IMG/VR virus record: IMGVR_UViG_3300042311_000667
Location: 1 to 56,532 of that record
Strand: one strand, 5' to 3'
DNA length: 56,532 nucleotides
Origin: a virus
Shown here: one piece after another, positions 25,814 through 37,160 of the stretch
Layout of the letters: each line of letters starts with the position of its first letter
How positions within the stretch are numbered: position 1 is the first letter of the stretch
Made by a program: the position numbers and the translations under genes
Notes under the pieces: model-generated
The model's input: only the letters and a program-made list of their open reading frames with translations
Databases searched by the model: none
Told to the model about the DNA's origin: nothing

Positions 25814-28800
25814 ATGAGAGCATTTATAACTCACACAACTGAAAATTATGAACACATTACACTAAATTTAGTTAAAAGTATTCAAAAATATTCTAAATAT
25901 AAAATTTTTGTTTATACCATAGATTATGATGGTTCAAGTGATTTACAAAAAGAAACAACTTGTATTAGATTAAACCTAAATCTACCTGAGATTGATGAAT
26001 CAAGTTTTATTTCAAACGTTAATGGTAATTCATATGTTAACAGACAACAAATTAGAACATACCTAACATTAGGAGCTAAAGTTGATGTGATGTTAGACGC
26101 ATCCTCAATTATAGATGAATGGGTTTATCTTGATTCAGATAGTATTGCAAATAAAAATATTGACGAACTATTTGATTATTGCGAAAAAGTAAAAGATTTT
26201 CCATTAGCGACTTTAGGTCCTTACGAATATGTTTTATTAGTTAACCCTGACGGTTCTTTAGTTGGGAATCCATTTTGGAAAGAAAACAACACAATTGATT
26301 ATGAAAACACTTTAGAGTGGCCATTAATGAAATTCATGGGATTACAACCAAATCAAAGAAGTTATTATAAGACCACAAATCTTTTGGTCGGTAATTCTAA
26401 CACAAAAGATTTCTTAAGAACATGGAAAGATACTAAAGATATTTTACCAAAATTAGTTTCATTAAAAGAGATTGCTCCATATCATGAAGAAACAATTTAC
26501 AATGTACTAACATGGAAAATAAATCCAAATCATGAAGGATTACCAATTTCATACATTAATGTTACAGGAGCTGACACACTAAAACACTTCTTCAAATTTA
26601 ACGGAAACAAACGTACAACAGTTAGAGAATTTTACACAATACCTGAAGACAAAAATAACATAAAAGTTTTCCACGGAGAAAAACGTCAATCAGAAATTGA
26701 TAAAATGTTTGAAATAATTGATGGTAATGACAAAATGAAAGTATTGTTTTTAGCTCCTCATTTATCAACCGGAGGTATGCCATCATTCCTATTAAAACGA
26801 ATTGAATCGTTATTGAAATATTATCAAGATAAGATGGAGTTATTTGTTGTGGAGTATTCAAACCATAGTGACCATTATGTTGTTCAAAAAAACAGAATTA
26901 AAGAGTTAATACCATCAACCCATTTTTGGACATTAGGTGAAGATAAAAACGAATTAAAGAAAATTATTGAGGAAAATTATTTTGATGTAATCCATTTGGA
27001 TGAAATGATTGAATCGTTTGATTATTATAATAAATTGTCAAATGAATTAATGAACTTCATTTACAAAAATGACCGAACTTGGAGAGTTGTTGAAACTTGT
27101 CATAATGTTGTATTCCAACCGGATAATGAAAAAATATTCCACCCTGACTCGTATTCATTTTGTTCACCATTCCATAAGGAAGTAACCTTTACGAATATGC
27201 CATCACATGGTGAAGTAATTGAATTCCCTTATAACCCAACAATTGTATTATCAAAAGAAAGTGCAAAAAATAAATTAGGTTTAGACCCAAACAAAACACA
27301 TATAATAAATGTTGGATTATGGACATCAGGTAAAAATCAAGAAGAGGGTGTTGAAATTGCACGATTAGTTGAAAATTTTTACCCTGAGTTAGAATTTCAT
27401 TTCATCGGAAACCAAGCCCCAAACTTCCAAAATTATTGGGAACCAATAATGAAAAATTTACCATCTAACGTTAGAGTGTGGGGTGAGAAAGACAATGTTA
27501 GTGATTTTATGGCCGCTGCTGATGTGTTAATGTTTAATTCAACTTGGGAATGTAATCCATTAGTATTACGAGAAGGTATTTCTTACGGATTAAAAATATT
27601 AGCAAGAAACCTACCACAATATATGGATATGTTTACGCCTTACATTAAACAAATGTCAGGTGATATTTTTGATATGAAAAATCAACTTTTAGATTTAATC
27701 AAAGATGAAAAAGTTTACGAGTTTCCTTTATACACCGCAAAAGAATTTGCTGAAAAAAATTATGAATTATATCAACGAATATTAAATCAACCAATAAAGA
27801 AACAAATTATTATTGATGAAGAAGTTCAAATATTTCAACATTTTGTTAAAGAACCATTTTTAGAAATAAAAGGAACAGGTGATAAAGACTATAATATTAA
27901 ATTCTTTGACGAAGAAGGTGTTTGTCATTATGAAAACACAATAAAACCAAATCATTGGATTAAACTAAGTAGAAATTATTACACCAAATGGAGAACGACT
28001 GTAACTCGTGATAATGTTATTATCTATGATAATACCTTAGACTTTACAAACAAGAGAGTTTATATCGCATTTGATAGTAAATCATTAGGTGATTCAATTG
28101 CATGGATTCCTTATGTTATGGAGTTCAAAAAGAAACACAATTGTAAAGTTATTGTGTCAACGTTTTGGAATCATTTATTTGAAAGTGAGTATCCGGAAAT
28201 CGAATTTGTAACACCAGGCATACCTGTACCCAATTTAATTGCAATGTATTCTATTGGATGGTTCTACGATAAAAATAAAGAACCAATTCAACCTAATTTA
28301 ATACCATTACAACAAACAATAACTAACATATTAGGTTTAGATTATGTTGAAATACAACCAAAAATACATAACCCTACTAATCCAAGACCTTATCAGAAGA
28401 AATATGTCACCATTGCAACTAATTCAACGGCAGGATGTAAATTTTGGACAAGAGAAGCGTGGCAAACATTAATTAATCATCTTCATAGTTTAGGTTATAA
28501 AATAATAAATGTTTCAAAAGAGGATAACCCATTTGAGAACGTAAATAAAATTAAAAACACATCTATGTCTCACACCATAAGTGTTATTAATCACAGTGAG
28601 TTCTTTATAGGTTTATCAAGTGGTTTATCTTGGTTAGCTTGGGGATTAGGTAAAGAAGTTGTTATGATTAGTAATTTTACCCAACATGACCACGAATTTA
28701 CAATAAATTGTACTCGAATTACAAATAAAAAAGTATGTAATGGATGTTGGAATAATCCTGAATTTACCTTCGATAAAGGAGATTGGAATTGGTGCCCCGT

Positions 28801-28888
28801 ACATAAAGGAACTGAAAGACAATTCGAATGTCATACCTCAATCACACCAAAAATGGTTATAGACCAAATACAACATTTAATTAAATAA
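25814..28888 (+). CDS. Three-module glycosyltransferase: GT-A, GT4-like and TibC/Aah-type O-heptosyltransferase (1,024 aa)
   Basis: Module 1 (residues 1-290) is a GT-A-like transferase with WVYLDSDSI (D107-x-D109). Module 2 (about 308-660) is a GT-B, GT4-like transferase with LAPHLSTGGMPSFLL, a donor-loop GLWTSGKNQEEG and an E-x7-E motif (E579, E587). Module 3 (about 745-1024) looks like the bacterial autotransporter heptosyltransferase (TibC/Aah) family. It has VYIAFDSKSLGDSIAWIPY, FIGLSSGLSWLAWGLGK and a C-terminal four-Cys finger (C975, C978, C994, C1006) with DWNWCPVHKGT between. In that family the finger binds iron and the enzyme transfers heptose to Ser/Thr of adhesins. The gene is followed directly by a bidirectional terminator. 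Substrate in this phage is unknown. Confidence 0.82.
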   Translation: MRAFITHTTENYEHITLNLVKSIQKYSKYKIFVYTIDYDGSSDLQKETTCIRLNLNLPEIDESSFISNVNGNSYVNRQQIRTYLTLGAKVDVMLDASSIIDEWVYLDSDSIANKNIDELFDYCEKVKDFPLATLGPYEYVLLVNPDGSLVGNPFWKENNTIDYENTLEWPLMKFMGLQPNQRSYYKTTNLLVGNSNTKDFLRTWKDTKDILPKLVSLKEIAPYHEETIYNVLTWKINPNHEGLPISYINVTGADTLKHFFKFNGNKRTTVREFYTIPEDKNNIKVFHGEKRQSEIDKMFEIIDGNDKMKVLFLAPHLSTGGMPSFLLKRIESLLKYYQDKMELFVVEYSNHSDHYVVQKNRIKELIPSTHFWTLGEDKNELKKIIEENYFDVIHLDEMIESFDYYNKLSNELMNFIYKNDRTWRVVETCHNVVFQPDNEKIFHPDSYSFCSPFHKEVTFTNMPSHGEVIEFPYNPTIVLSKESAKNKLGLDPNKTHIINVGLWTSGKNQEEGVEIARLVENFYPELEFHFIGNQAPNFQNYWEPIMKNLPSNVRVWGEKDNVSDFMAAADVLMFNSTWECNPLVLREGISYGLKILARNLPQYMDMFTPYIKQMSGDIFDMKNQLLDLIKDEKVYEFPLYTAKEFAEKNYELYQRILNQPIKKQIIIDEEVQIFQHFVKEPFLEIKGTGDKDYNIKFFDEEGVCHYENTIKPNHWIKLSRNYYTKWRTTVTRDNVIIYDNTLDFTNKRVYIAFDSKSLGDSIAWIPYVMEFKKKHNCKVIVSTFWNHLFESEYPEIEFVTPGIPVPNLIAMYSIGWFYDKNKEPIQPNLIPLQQTITNILGLDYVEIQPKIHNPTNPRPYQKKYVTIATNSTAGCKFWTREAWQTLINHLHSLGYKIINVSKEDNPFENVNKIKNTSMSHTISVINHSEFFIGLSSGLSWLAWGLGKEVVMISNFTQHDHEFTINCTRITNKKVCNGCWNNPEFTFDKGDWNWCPVHKGTERQFECHTSITPKMVIDQIQHLIK

Positions 28889-28915
28889 AAAAAGGGACTT
28901 AATGTCCCTTTTTTT
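28887..28915. terminator. Bidirectional terminator between converging genes
   Basis: AAAAAAAGGGAC-TTAAT-GTCCCTTTTTTT is a perfect 12-bp inverted repeat with a 5-nt loop and T runs on both strands. It overlaps the stop of the plus-strand glycosyltransferase and lies 5 nt beyond the stop of the minus-strand collagen-like fibre. Confidence 0.9.
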
Positions 28916-28919
28916 ATTA

Positions 28920-31900
28920 TTATTTTATTGGTTTATATTCCAATAAAACTTTCTCAACGTCTTTTCGTTCTGCGTATATTAAATAAAATACATTAATATC
29001 GTCACAACCACTATCTATAAAGACTTTGTTATCTTTAATCTCAACAATGTAGTTTTCACAAGGTTTACCAATTGAGGTTAGATTCACTGTAAAACTATCT
29101 TCATGAACTAATCCAACCCAATAATCCGGTAATTCAATTACTTTTTGTGTTGTACTACCTCTAAAGTAAACTCCATGTTCTGGTCCCTCTAAGACACCAT
29201 ATCTTAAACGATAACCTTCTTTAGTTGGATGAGGGATATCGAATGATTTGGATGCTGCGGTTAATGAACCTGTCATTACAGTATCACCAGTAATTCTTAA
29301 TGTTGAACCATCAAATGTCGCATTTGTTTCAGCTTGTAATTCACCTGAGTTACCAGTTGCGGTGGTTAATCTATTATTAGCATTGTTCAGTATATTAGCA
29401 ATACCACTAGTACCTGAAGTTCCACTAGTACCTGTTGTTCCTGATGTTCCATTAACACCTGAAGTTCCACTCGTACCTGTTGTTCCACTTGTTCCTGTCG
29501 TACCGCTAGTTCCCGAAGTACCTGTTGTTCCTGATGTTCCATTAACACCCGAAGTTCCTGATGTACCTGTTGTACCGCTAGTTCCTGTAGTTCCACTAGT
29601 TCCTGATGTACCTGTTGTTCCGCTAGTTCCTGTTGTTCCTGAAGTACCTGATGTACCATTTACACCCGAAGTACCTGATGTACCGTTAACACCTGAAGTA
29701 CCACTCGTTCCTGTTGTACCACTTGTACCTGTAGTTCCTGAAGTACCTGAAGTTCCTGTTGTTCCTGATGTACCTGTTGTTCCTGATGTACCTGTTGTTC
29801 CACTAGTTCCTGATGTACCATTTACACCCGAAGTTCCACTTGTTCCTGTAGTACCCGAAGTACCTGATGTACCTGTAGTTCCACTTGTTCCTGTAGTACC
29901 CGAAGTACCTGATGTTCCATTTACTCCCGAAGTTCCACTTGTTCCTGTTGTTCCTGATGTACCTGAAGTTCCGTTAATACCTGAGGTTCCGCTAGTTCCT
30001 GTAGTACCTGATGTACCACTTGTACCTGTAGTTCCTGAAGTACCTGTTGTACCACTAGTCCCTGTTGTTCCTGAAGTTCCATTAACACCCGAAGTTCCAC
30101 TTGTACCTGTCGTACCACTAGTCCCTGTTGTTCCTGAAGTTCCATTAACACCCGAAGTTCCACTTGTACCTGTCGTACCGCTAGTTCCACTTGTTCCTGT
30201 CGTACCGCTAGTTCCCGAAGTTCCACTAGTCCCTGTTGTTCCTGATGTACCATTAACACCCGAAGTTCCTGATGTTCCATCAATACCTGAAGTTCCACTT
30301 GTTCCTGATGTTCCATTTACTCCTGATGTCCCACTTGTGCCTGAGGTACCTGTTGTTCCTGAAGTACCACTAGTTCCTGATGTACCTGTCGTACCACTTG
30401 TTCCTGTAGTTCCTGATGTACCTGATGTACCATTAACACCTGAGGTTCCACTTGTACCTGATGTACCACTTGTACCTGTTGTTCCACTAGTTCCTGAAGT
30501 ACCTGTAGTTCCTGATGTACCTGTTGTTCCTGAAGTTCCATTTACACCTGAAGTTCCACTAGTTCCTGTAGTTCCTGATGTACCTGAAGTTCCATTAACA
30601 CCCGAAGTTCCACTTGTACCTGTTGTTCCTGATGTACCTGTTGTTCCTGAAGTTCCATTTACACCTGAAGTTCCACTAGTTCCTGTAGTTCCTGATGTAC
30701 CTGAAGTTCCATTAACACCCGAAGTTCCACTTGTACCTGTTGTTCCTGAAGTACCTGAAGTTCCATTAACACCAGAAGTTCCACTTGTACCTGTTGTACC
30801 ACTAGTTCCTGATGTACCATCTATACCCGAAGTACCACTTGTTCCTGACGTACCACTTGTACCTGTAGTACCTGAAGTACCGCTAGTTCCTGTCGTTCCT
30901 GATGTTCCACTTGTACCTGTCGTTCCTGAAGTACCTGATGTACCATCCGTTCCCGAAGTACCGCTAGTTCCGTCAATGCCTGAGGTTCCACTAGTACCTG
31001 TTGTCCCACTTGTACCTGAAGTTCCACTAGTACCTGTTGTCCCTGATGTTCCGCTTGTACCTGTGGTTCCACTTGTACCTGTAGTTCCTGAAGTACCACT
31101 AGTTCCTGATGTACCATCTATACCCGAAGTACCACTTGTTCCTGACGTACCACTTGTACCTGTAGTACCTGAAGTACCGCTAGTTCCACTTGTTCCTGAC
31201 GTACCTGTAGTTCCTGAAGTACCGCTAGTACCTGATGTTCCATCTATACCTGAAGTTCCTGAGGTACCTGTTGTACCGCTAGTCCCTGATGTACCTGTTG
31301 TACCGCTAGTTCCTGACGTACCTGTCGTACCGCTAGTTCCTGATGTTCCATCTATTCCTGAAGTACCACTTGTACCTGTTGTTCCTGACGTACCTGTCGT
31401 ACCGCTAGTTCCTGATGTTCCATCTATTCCTGAAGTACCACTTGTACCTGTTGTTCCTGACGTACCTGTCGTACCGCTAGTTCCTGAAGTTCCATCTATC
31501 CCACTTGTACCTGAAGTACCTGAGGTACCTGTTGTACCACTTGTTCCTGAAGTTCCATCTGTTCCACTTGTACCTGAAGTTCCATCTATCCCACTTGTAC
31601 CTGAAGTACCTGAAGTACCTGAGGTACCTGTTGTACCACTTGTTCCTGAAGTTCCATCTATCCCACTTGTACCTGAAGTACCTGAAGTACCATCTGTTCC
31701 GCTAGTACCTGAAGTACCATCTGTTCCACTAGTACCTGACGTACCTGTTGTACCGCTAGTTCCTGATGTACCTGTTGTACCGCTAGTTCCTGACGTACCT
31801 GTCGTACCGCTAGTTCCTGAAGTTCCATCTGTTCCACTTGTACCTGATGTACCATCTGTTCCACTAGTACCTGACGTTCCGTCAACACCACTTGTTCCTG

Positions 31901-34900
31901 AAGTTCCATCTGTTCCACTTGTACCTGAAGTACCTGAAGTACCATCTGTTCCACTAGTACCTGACGTTCCGTCAACACCACTTGTTCCTGATGTACCTGT
32001 TGTACCGCTAGTTCCTGAAGTTCCGTCTATTCCCGAAGTTCCACTTGTTCCTGAGGTTCCATCAATACCCGAAGTACCACTAGTTCCTGTTGTTCCACTT
32101 GTACCCGAAGTACCATCAATACCTGAAGTACCACTTGTTCCTGATGTTCCATCTATCCCAGATGTACCACTAGTACCTGATGTACCACTTGTTCCTGATG
32201 TGCCCGAAGTACCATCAATTCCCGATGTTCCGCTTGTACCTGAAGTACCATCTGTACCACTAGTTCCTGAAGTTCCATCAATACCGCTAGTTCCTGAAGT
32301 TCCATCTGTACCGCTTGTACCTGAAGTACCATCTGTACCGCTCGTTCCTGAAGTACCATCAATACCCGAAGTACCGCTAGTTCCGTTAATACCTGATGTC
32401 CCTGATGTCCCTGATGTTCCAGCAATTGCCCCAACTGATGTTAATACAAATGAATAATATGAATTACCTTCAGTATAATATACCACTGACCTCGAACTTG
32501 AATCATTATTACTCAAATATAACCTAACAATCATTCTATTTGTTGGGTCAATTGTTGTTGTCGGTAAAACAATATCGACATTAACCTCAACAGGTACCAC
32601 AGAACTAACCCACCCAATTAAGGCAACGTTAGACGTTATTGTTGGACCTATTGGTGTTCCCGACGAAGTTGCTAATTGAATTTCAACATAAGCATCGATA
32701 TCATCATTTGATGCCGGTTTTAGATAATGTAAATGAAATCTTTGTACACCACCAGGAATTACTGCAAAACCTAATTGTGGCGTTATGTAATCGGAAACCA
32801 AAACATTTTGTTGACTTCCTGTTAAATTTGTTGTTAAAGTTTGTGTTGTAGCCGTTGATGGGTCTGTTGATAATACTTTATAACCCGAAACATCACTATT
32901 CTGACTTTCATTGAAGTAAAATACCTGACCTGCGGAAATACCATTTTCTCCACTTGTCCCTGAAGTACCTGTCGTTCCTGAAGTTCCACTTGTTCCTGTT
33001 GTACCACTAGTACCGGTTGTTCCTGAAGTACCACTTGTTCCTGTTGTTCCGCTAGTACCTGAAGTACCGTCAGTTCCACTAGTACCTGTAGTTCCACTAG
33101 TACCTGATGTACCATCTATTCCACTTGTACCCGATGTTCCACTTGTACCACTAGTTCCTGATGTACCATCTGTTCCGCTAGTCCCTGATGTACCATCTGT
33201 TCCGCTAGTCCCTGAAGTTCCATCGGTTCCGCTAGTCCCTGATGTTCCATCAATTCCTGAAGTACCACTAGTTCCCGTTGTACCACTTGTTCCTGATGTA
33301 CCATCCGTTCCTGAAGTACCTGTAGTACCACTAGTTCCTGAAGTACCCGTAGTTCCACTAGTTCCTGATGTACCTGATGTACCTGTCGTACCACTAGTCC
33401 CTGAAGTTCCCGAAGTTCCGTCCGTTCCACTTGTTCCTGAAGTCCCGGTTGTTCCCGAAGTACCACTTGTACCTGATGTTCCGTCAATTCCTGAAGTACC
33501 ACTAGTTCCCGTTGTACCTGAAGTACCTGAAGTGCCATCTGTTCCGCTAGTTCCTGATGTACCATCAATACCTGAAGTACCTGAAGTACCATCAATACCT
33601 GATGTTCCACTTGTTCCCGAAGTACCTGAAGTACCATCAATACCACTAGTTCCTGACGTACCTGAAGTTCCATCTATTCCTGAAGTACCTGATGTTCCGT
33701 CAACACCACTTGTTCCTGATGTACCATCAATTCCTGAAGTCCCTGAAGTTCCATCAATACCTGATGTACCTGAGGTCCCTGAAGTTCCACTTGTTCCTGA
33801 TGTCCCATCAATTCCTGAAGTTCCACTAGTCCCTGATGTACCATCTATTCCACTTGTACCTGAAGTTCCACTTGTACCGGTTGTTCCTGAAGTACCGCTA
33901 GTACCTGAAGTACCGTCAATACCTGAAGTTCCACTTGTTCCTGTTGTTCCTGAAGTTCCACTTGTACCTGAAGTCCCATCAATACCTGAAGTTCCACTAG
34001 TACCTGAAGTACCATCAATTCCTGAAGTACCTGACGTTCCGTCAATACCACTTGTTCCTGAAGTACCGTCAATACCTGATGTTCCTGAGGTACCTGATGT
34101 TCCATCAATTCCTGAAGTACCTGAAGTACCATCAATTCCTGAAGTTCCACTTGTTCCTGAAGTACCGTCAATACCTGAAGTTCCACTTGTACCTGATGTT
34201 CCATCTATTCCGCTAGTACCTGAAGTACCATCTGTACCTGAGGTTCCACTAGTCCCTGATGTACCTGACGTTCCGTCAATACCGCTAGTTCCACTTGTTC
34301 CCGAAGTTCCATCTATTCCTGAAGTCCCACTTGTTCCCGAAGTTCCATCTATTCCTGAAGTACCACTTGTACCTGATGTTCCATCAATTCCTGAAGTACC
34401 TGATGTACCATCTATTCCTGAAGTACCACTTGTACCTGATGTACCATCTATTCCTGAAGTACCACTTGTACCTGATGTACCATCTATTCCTGAAGTTCCA
34501 CTAGTTCCTGATGTACCATCAATTCCTGAAGTTCCTGAAGTTCCGTCAATACCACTTGTTCCTGATGTACCATCAATTCCTGAAGTACCTGACGTTCCGT
34601 CAATACCACTAGTTCCTGAAGTTCCGTCAATACCACTAGTTCCTGAAGTTCCGTCAATACCACTAGTTCCTGAGGTACCTGATGTACCGTCTGTCCCACT
34701 TGTTCCTGATGTTCCTGATGTACCATCTATCCCTGAAGTTCCACTTGTACCTGAAGTACCTGACGTTCCATCTATTCCTGAAGTACCACTTGTTCCTGAA
34801 GTTCCTGATGTACCTGAAGTTCCGTCTATTCCTGATGTACCGCTAGTCCCTGATGTTCCATCAATACCACTAGTCCCTGATGTTCCATCAATACCACTAG

Positions 34901-37121
34901 TCCCTGATGTACCTGAAGTACCATCTGTTCCACTAGTTCCTGAAGTTCCGCTAGTACCATCAATACCGCTAGTCCCTGAAGTTCCATCAATTCCCGAAGT
35001 TCCTGAAGTTCCATCAATTCCTGAAGTACCTGAAGTTCCATCTGTACCGTTAATACCTGAAGTACCTGATGTACCATCTGTACCGTCAATACCCGAACAA
35101 CCTGTCACACCTGATGTACCTGAAGTACCATCTATTCCACTTGTACCTGAAGTACCGTCTATTCCACTTGTACCTGAAGTACCGTCTATTCCACTTGTAC
35201 CTGAAGTACCGTCTGTACCACTAGTACCTGATGTACCATCAATTCCCGAAGTTCCTGATGTACCGTCTACTCCACTAGTTCCTGAAGTACCTGACGTTCC
35301 GTCAATACCACTAGTTCCTGAAGTTCCATCTGTTCCCGAAGTTCCTGATGTTCCATCAATACCACTAGTACCTGAAGTTCCGTCTATTCCACTTGTACCT
35401 GATGTCCCGTCTGTACCACTAGTACCCGATGTTCCGTCTATTCCTGAAGTTCCACTTGTTCCTGAAGTTCCATCTGTTCCCGAAGTTCCTGATGTTCCAT
35501 CAATACCACTAGTACCTGAAGTTCCGTCTATTCCACTTGTACCTGATGTCCCGTCTGTACCACTAGTACCCGATGTTCCGTCTATTCCTGAAGTTCCACT
35601 TGTTCCTGAAGTTCCATCAATACCACTAGTTCCTGAAGTTCCATCTGTTCCCGAAGTTCCTGATGTTCCATCAATACCGCTTGTACCTGATGTACCATCT
35701 GTCCCACTAGTACCTGAAGTTCCGTCAATGCCACTAGTTCCTGAAGTACCTGACGTTCCGTCAATACCACTAGTTCCTGAAGTACCGTCTGTTCCCGAAG
35801 TACCTGACGTTCCGTCAATACCACTTGTTCCTGAAGTTCCATCTGTTCCCGAAGTTCCTGATGTTCCATCAATACCACTAGTACCTGATGTACCGTCTAT
35901 TCCACTTGTACCTGATGTACCTGATGTACCTGATGTACCATCTATACCGCTTGTACCTGATGTACCATCTATACCGCTTGTACCTGATGTCCCGTCTATC
36001 CCTGAAGTTCCACTTGTTCCTGAAGTTCCATCAATACCACTAGTCCCTGATGTTCCATCTGTACCACTTGTACCTGATGTACCATCTATACCGCTTGTAC
36101 CTGATGTACCATCTGTCCCACTAGTACCTGAAGTTCCGTCAATACCACTATTACCTGAAGTTCCATCTGTACCACTAGTACCTGATGTCCCATCAATTCC
36201 TGAAGTCCCTGATGTTCCATCAATACCGCTAGTACCTGAAGTTCCACTAGTTCCTCCTGTAAAATTAATTGTTACATTACCTCCGCCATCATTAATAACT
36301 GAAGCCCCTGAAAATGTCATACCTGTAACATTAGTTACTGTTACACCTGACGTGGCATCATAAACTGTAAGAGGACTACCTCCACCTGATGTGAATCCTG
36401 AAACATTTACTAAAGAACCATCACTATTATTAAGGGTTAACGTTTCAGTACCACTGTTATATGTTCCACCTGTTATAGCCCCATTAAAACCTGATATTGA
36501 TATTGTACCTCCGGTACTATTGAATAAGTCTAAAGTTGTTGTCGCAGAATAATATGTACCTCCTGTTATTTGAATATCAGTAGCACTTACAATTCTCCAT
36601 CTGGCATTATCTCTTGTAACTCCATTAACCCCTTCAATTGTTGAACCTGTCCAAGCACTAATAAAATTTTTACCCGCTTGTGAACGGTTATTAACTACCG
36701 TTGTATAATCTGTTTGGGTAATTGCAGAATTACCAGTTAAACCCGATAAATTATTCCAAAGAGTTTCATAATTAGGAATAACATATTGGTAGGAAGTATT
36801 TGTTTCTTGAACCCACACTTCCATACCCAATCTTCTTCTACCTGATGATATATTATCCGAATTTAAACTAATACTGTCCGGTGAAAATGCACTTCCCGTT
36901 CCTTTAGTAAAATTAATCGGTATCGTATTTGCAGATAACTGAATCTGCGCAGGATAAGTAGAAGCTGTTAAAATTAACTCTAAATCGTTTAATTCCCAAA
37001 CCTCCATATACCCCCCAATATTCAAAACCGAGAATGTATTACCAAACGTAACCGTCCTACCTACAGTATCGGTCCCTGAACTTTGAGTTAATGAAATCGG
37101 ATTCTTATATTGAAATGCCAT
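28920..37121 (-). CDS. Giant collagen-like tail fibre (2,733 aa, about 700 Gly-X-Y triplets)
   Basis: Residues 1-288 form an N-terminal virion-type domain. Residues about 289-1388 and 1566-2573 are unbroken Gly-X-Y repeats ([18 protein letters not shown]) with almost no proline. They are split by a globular beta domain (about 1390-1564). The C-terminal 160 residues include [26 protein letters not shown] and [10 protein letters not shown], a domain I recall at the end of marine phage tail proteins. The triplets suggest a trimeric collagen-type rod of great length (inference). Ser and Thr make up over half of the repeat, offering dense O-glycosylation sites. It converges on the glycosyltransferase operon. 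Long antisense frames are repeat artefacts. Confidence 0.85.
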   Translation of the reverse strand: MAFQYKNPISLTQSSGTDTVGRTVTFGNTFSVLNIGGYMEVWELNDLELILTASTYPAQIQLSANTIPINFTKGTGSAFSPDSISLNSDNISSGRRRLGMEVWVQETNTSYQYVIPNYETLWNNLSGLTGNSAITQTDYTTVVNNRSQAGKNFISAWTGSTIEGVNGVTRDNARWRIVSATDIQITGGTYYSATTTLDLFNSTGGTISISGFNGAITGGTYNSGTETLTLNNSDGSLVNVSGFTSGGGSPLTVYDATSGVTVTNVTGMTFSGASVINDGGGNVTINFTGGTSGTSGTSGIDGTSGTSGIDGTSGTSGTDGTSGNSGIDGTSGTSGTDGTSGTSGIDGTSGTSGTDGTSGTSGIDGTSGTSGTSGIDGTSGTSGIDGTSGTSGIDGTSGTSGTSGTSGIDGTSGTSGIDGTSGTSGTDGTSGTSGIDGTSGTSGTDGTSGTSGIDGTSGTSGTSGIDGTSGTSGTDGTSGTSGIDGTSGTSGTDGTSGTSGIDGTSGTSGTSGIDGTSGTSGTDGTSGTSGIDGTSGTSGIDGTSGTSGTDGTSGTSGTSGIDGTSGTSGTDGTSGTSGIDGTSGTSGIDGTSGTSGTDGTSGTSGIDGTSGTSGTSGVDGTSGTSGIDGTSGTSGTDGTSGTSGIDGTSGTSGIDGTSGTSGIDGTSGTSGVTGCSGIDGTDGTSGTSGINGTDGTSGTSGIDGTSGTSGIDGTSGTSGIDGTSGTSGTSGTDGTSGTSGTSGIDGTSGTSGIDGTSGTSGTSGIDGTSGTSGTSGTSGTSGIDGTSGTSGTSGTSGIDGTSGTSGTSGTDGTSGTSGTSGIDGTSGTSGIDGTSGTSGIDGTSGTSGIDGTSGTSGIDGTSGTSGIDGTSGTSGTSGIDGTSGTSGTSGIDGTSGTSGTSGIDGTSGTSGIDGTSGTSGTSGIDGTSGTSGTSGIDGTSGTSGTSGIDGTSGTSGTSGTSGTDGTSGTSGIDGTSGTSGTSGIDGTSGTSGTSGIDGTSGTSGIDGTSGTSGTSGIDGTSGTSGIDGTSGTSGIDGTSGTSGTSGIDGTSGTSGTSGTTGTSGTSGIDGTSGTSGTSGTTGTSGTSGTSGIDGTSGTSGTSGIDGTSGTSGTSGTSGTSGIDGTSGTSGIDGTSGTSGVDGTSGTSGIDGTSGTSGTSGIDGTSGTSGTSGTSGIDGTSGTSGIDGTSGTSGTDGTSGTSGTTGTSGTSGIDGTSGTSGTSGTTGTSGTSGTDGTSGTSGTSGTTGTSGTSGTSGTTGTSGTSGTTGTSGTDGTSGTSGTTGTSGTSGIDGTSGTSGTDGTSGTSGTDGTSGTSGTDGTSGTSGTSGTSGTSGIDGTSGTSGTTGTSGTDGTSGTSGTTGTSGTSGTTGTSGTTGTSGTSGTTGTSGTSGENGISAGQVFYFNESQNSDVSGYKVLSTDPSTATTQTLTTNLTGSQQNVLVSDYITPQLGFAVIPGGVQRFHLHYLKPASNDDIDAYVEIQLATSSGTPIGPTITSNVALIGWVSSVVPVEVNVDIVLPTTTIDPTNRMIVRLYLSNNDSSSRSVVYYTEGNSYYSFVLTSVGAIAGTSGTSGTSGINGTSGTSGIDGTSGTSGTDGTSGTSGTDGTSGTSGIDGTSGTSGTDGTSGTSGTSGIDGTSGTSGTSGTSGTSGTSGIDGTSGTSGTSGIDGTSGTSGTTGTSGTSGIDGTSGTSGTSGIDGTSGTSGTTGTSGTSGVDGTSGTSGTDGTSGTSGTSGTDGTSGTSGVDGTSGTSGTDGTSGTSGTDGTSGTSGTTGTSGTSGTTGTSGTSGTTGTSGTSGTDGTSGTSGTDGTSGTSGTSGIDGTSGTSGTTGTSGTSGTSGTSGIDGTSGTSGTDGTSGTSGTTGTSGTSGTSGIDGTSGTSGTTGTSGTTGTSGTSGIDGTSGTSGTTGTSGTTGTSGTSGIDGTSGTSGTTGTSGTSGTTGTSGTSGTTGTSGTSGIDGTSGTSGTSGTTGTSGTSGTSGTSGTTGTSGTSGTSGTSGIDGTSGTSGTSGTTGTSGTTGTSGTSGTTGTSGTSGTSGTTGTSGTSGIDGTSGTSGTDGTSGTSGTTGTSGTSGTTGTSGTSGTTGTSGTSGTSGTSGIDGTSGTSGTTGTSGTSGVNGTSGTSGTTGTSGTSGVNGTSGTSGTTGTSGTSGVNGTSGTTGTSGTTGTSGTSGVNGTSGTSGTTGTSGTSGVNGTSGTTGTSGTTGTSGTSGTTGTSGTSGTSGTSGVNGTSGTSGTTGTSGTTGTSGTSGTSGTTGTSGTSGTSGVNGTSGTSGTSGIDGTSGTSGVNGTSGTTGTSGTSGTSGTTGTSGTSGTTGTSGTSGVNGTSGTTGTSGTTGTSGTSGVNGTSGTTGTSGTTGTSGTTGTSGTSGTTGTSGTSGINGTSGTSGTTGTSGTSGVNGTSGTSGTTGTSGTTGTSGTSGTTGTSGTSGVNGTSGTSGTTGTSGTTGTSGTTGTSGTSGTTGTSGTTGTSGTSGVNGTSGTSGVNGTSGTSGTTGTSGTTGTSGTSGTTGTSGTTGTSGTSGVNGTSGTTGTSGTSGTTGTSGTTGTSGTSGVNGTSGTTGTSGTSGTSGIANILNNANNRLTTATGNSGELQAETNATFDGSTLRITGDTVMTGSLTAASKSFDIPHPTKEGYRLRYGVLEGPEHGVYFRGSTTQKVIELPDYWVGLVHEDSFTVNLTSIGKPCENYIVEIKDNKVFIDSGCDDINVFYLIYAERKDVEKVLLEYKPIK
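29400..32425 (-). repeat. Collagen-like triplet array, C-terminal half (GTT/GVN-rich)
   Basis: Roughly 335 Gly-X-Y triplets of 9 nt. Toward the C-terminus GTT and GVN replace the GID and GTD triplets of the other half, with blocks such as [19 protein letters not shown] recurring. Nine-nucleotide periodicity and synonymous variation are visible throughout. Confidence 0.9.
32952..36255 (-). repeat. Collagen-like triplet array, N-terminal half (GID/GTD-rich)
   Basis: Roughly 365 Gly-X-Y triplets dominated by [19 protein letters not shown] blocks. One irregular spot ([13 protein letters not shown], near 35.1 kb) brings the only cysteine I noticed in the array. The acidic Y positions are concentrated in this half. 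Confidence 0.9.
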
Positions 37122-37160
37122 ATTATATTATATTATATTATTGTTTTATATTATTGAATA
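37122..37160. repeat. Short ATATT microsatellite between fibre genes
   Basis: The 39-nt gap between the collagen-like fibre start and the upstream stop begins with several perfect TATTA/ATATT pentamers. It is pure A/T apart from a few bases and may hold the fibre's promoter, but no motif can be fixed. Confidence 0.5.

Noticed and set aside
29248-32457. 1,069-codon open frame on the plus strand (VPLVPEVP repeats)
   Set aside because: It is the exact antisense of the Gly-Thr-Ser array; the 9-nt repeat lacks stop codons in that frame. It has no domain other than the mirrored repeat.
29400-36255. Possible CRISPR-like or satellite DNA
   Set aside because: Units are 9 nt, in frame with Gly-X-Y codons, with no unique spacers; it is protein-coding repeat.
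33532-36363. 943-codon open frame on the plus strand (VPSIPEVP repeats)
   Set aside because: Same artefact of the collagen-like repeat on the other half of the array; it breaks off where the repeat ends.
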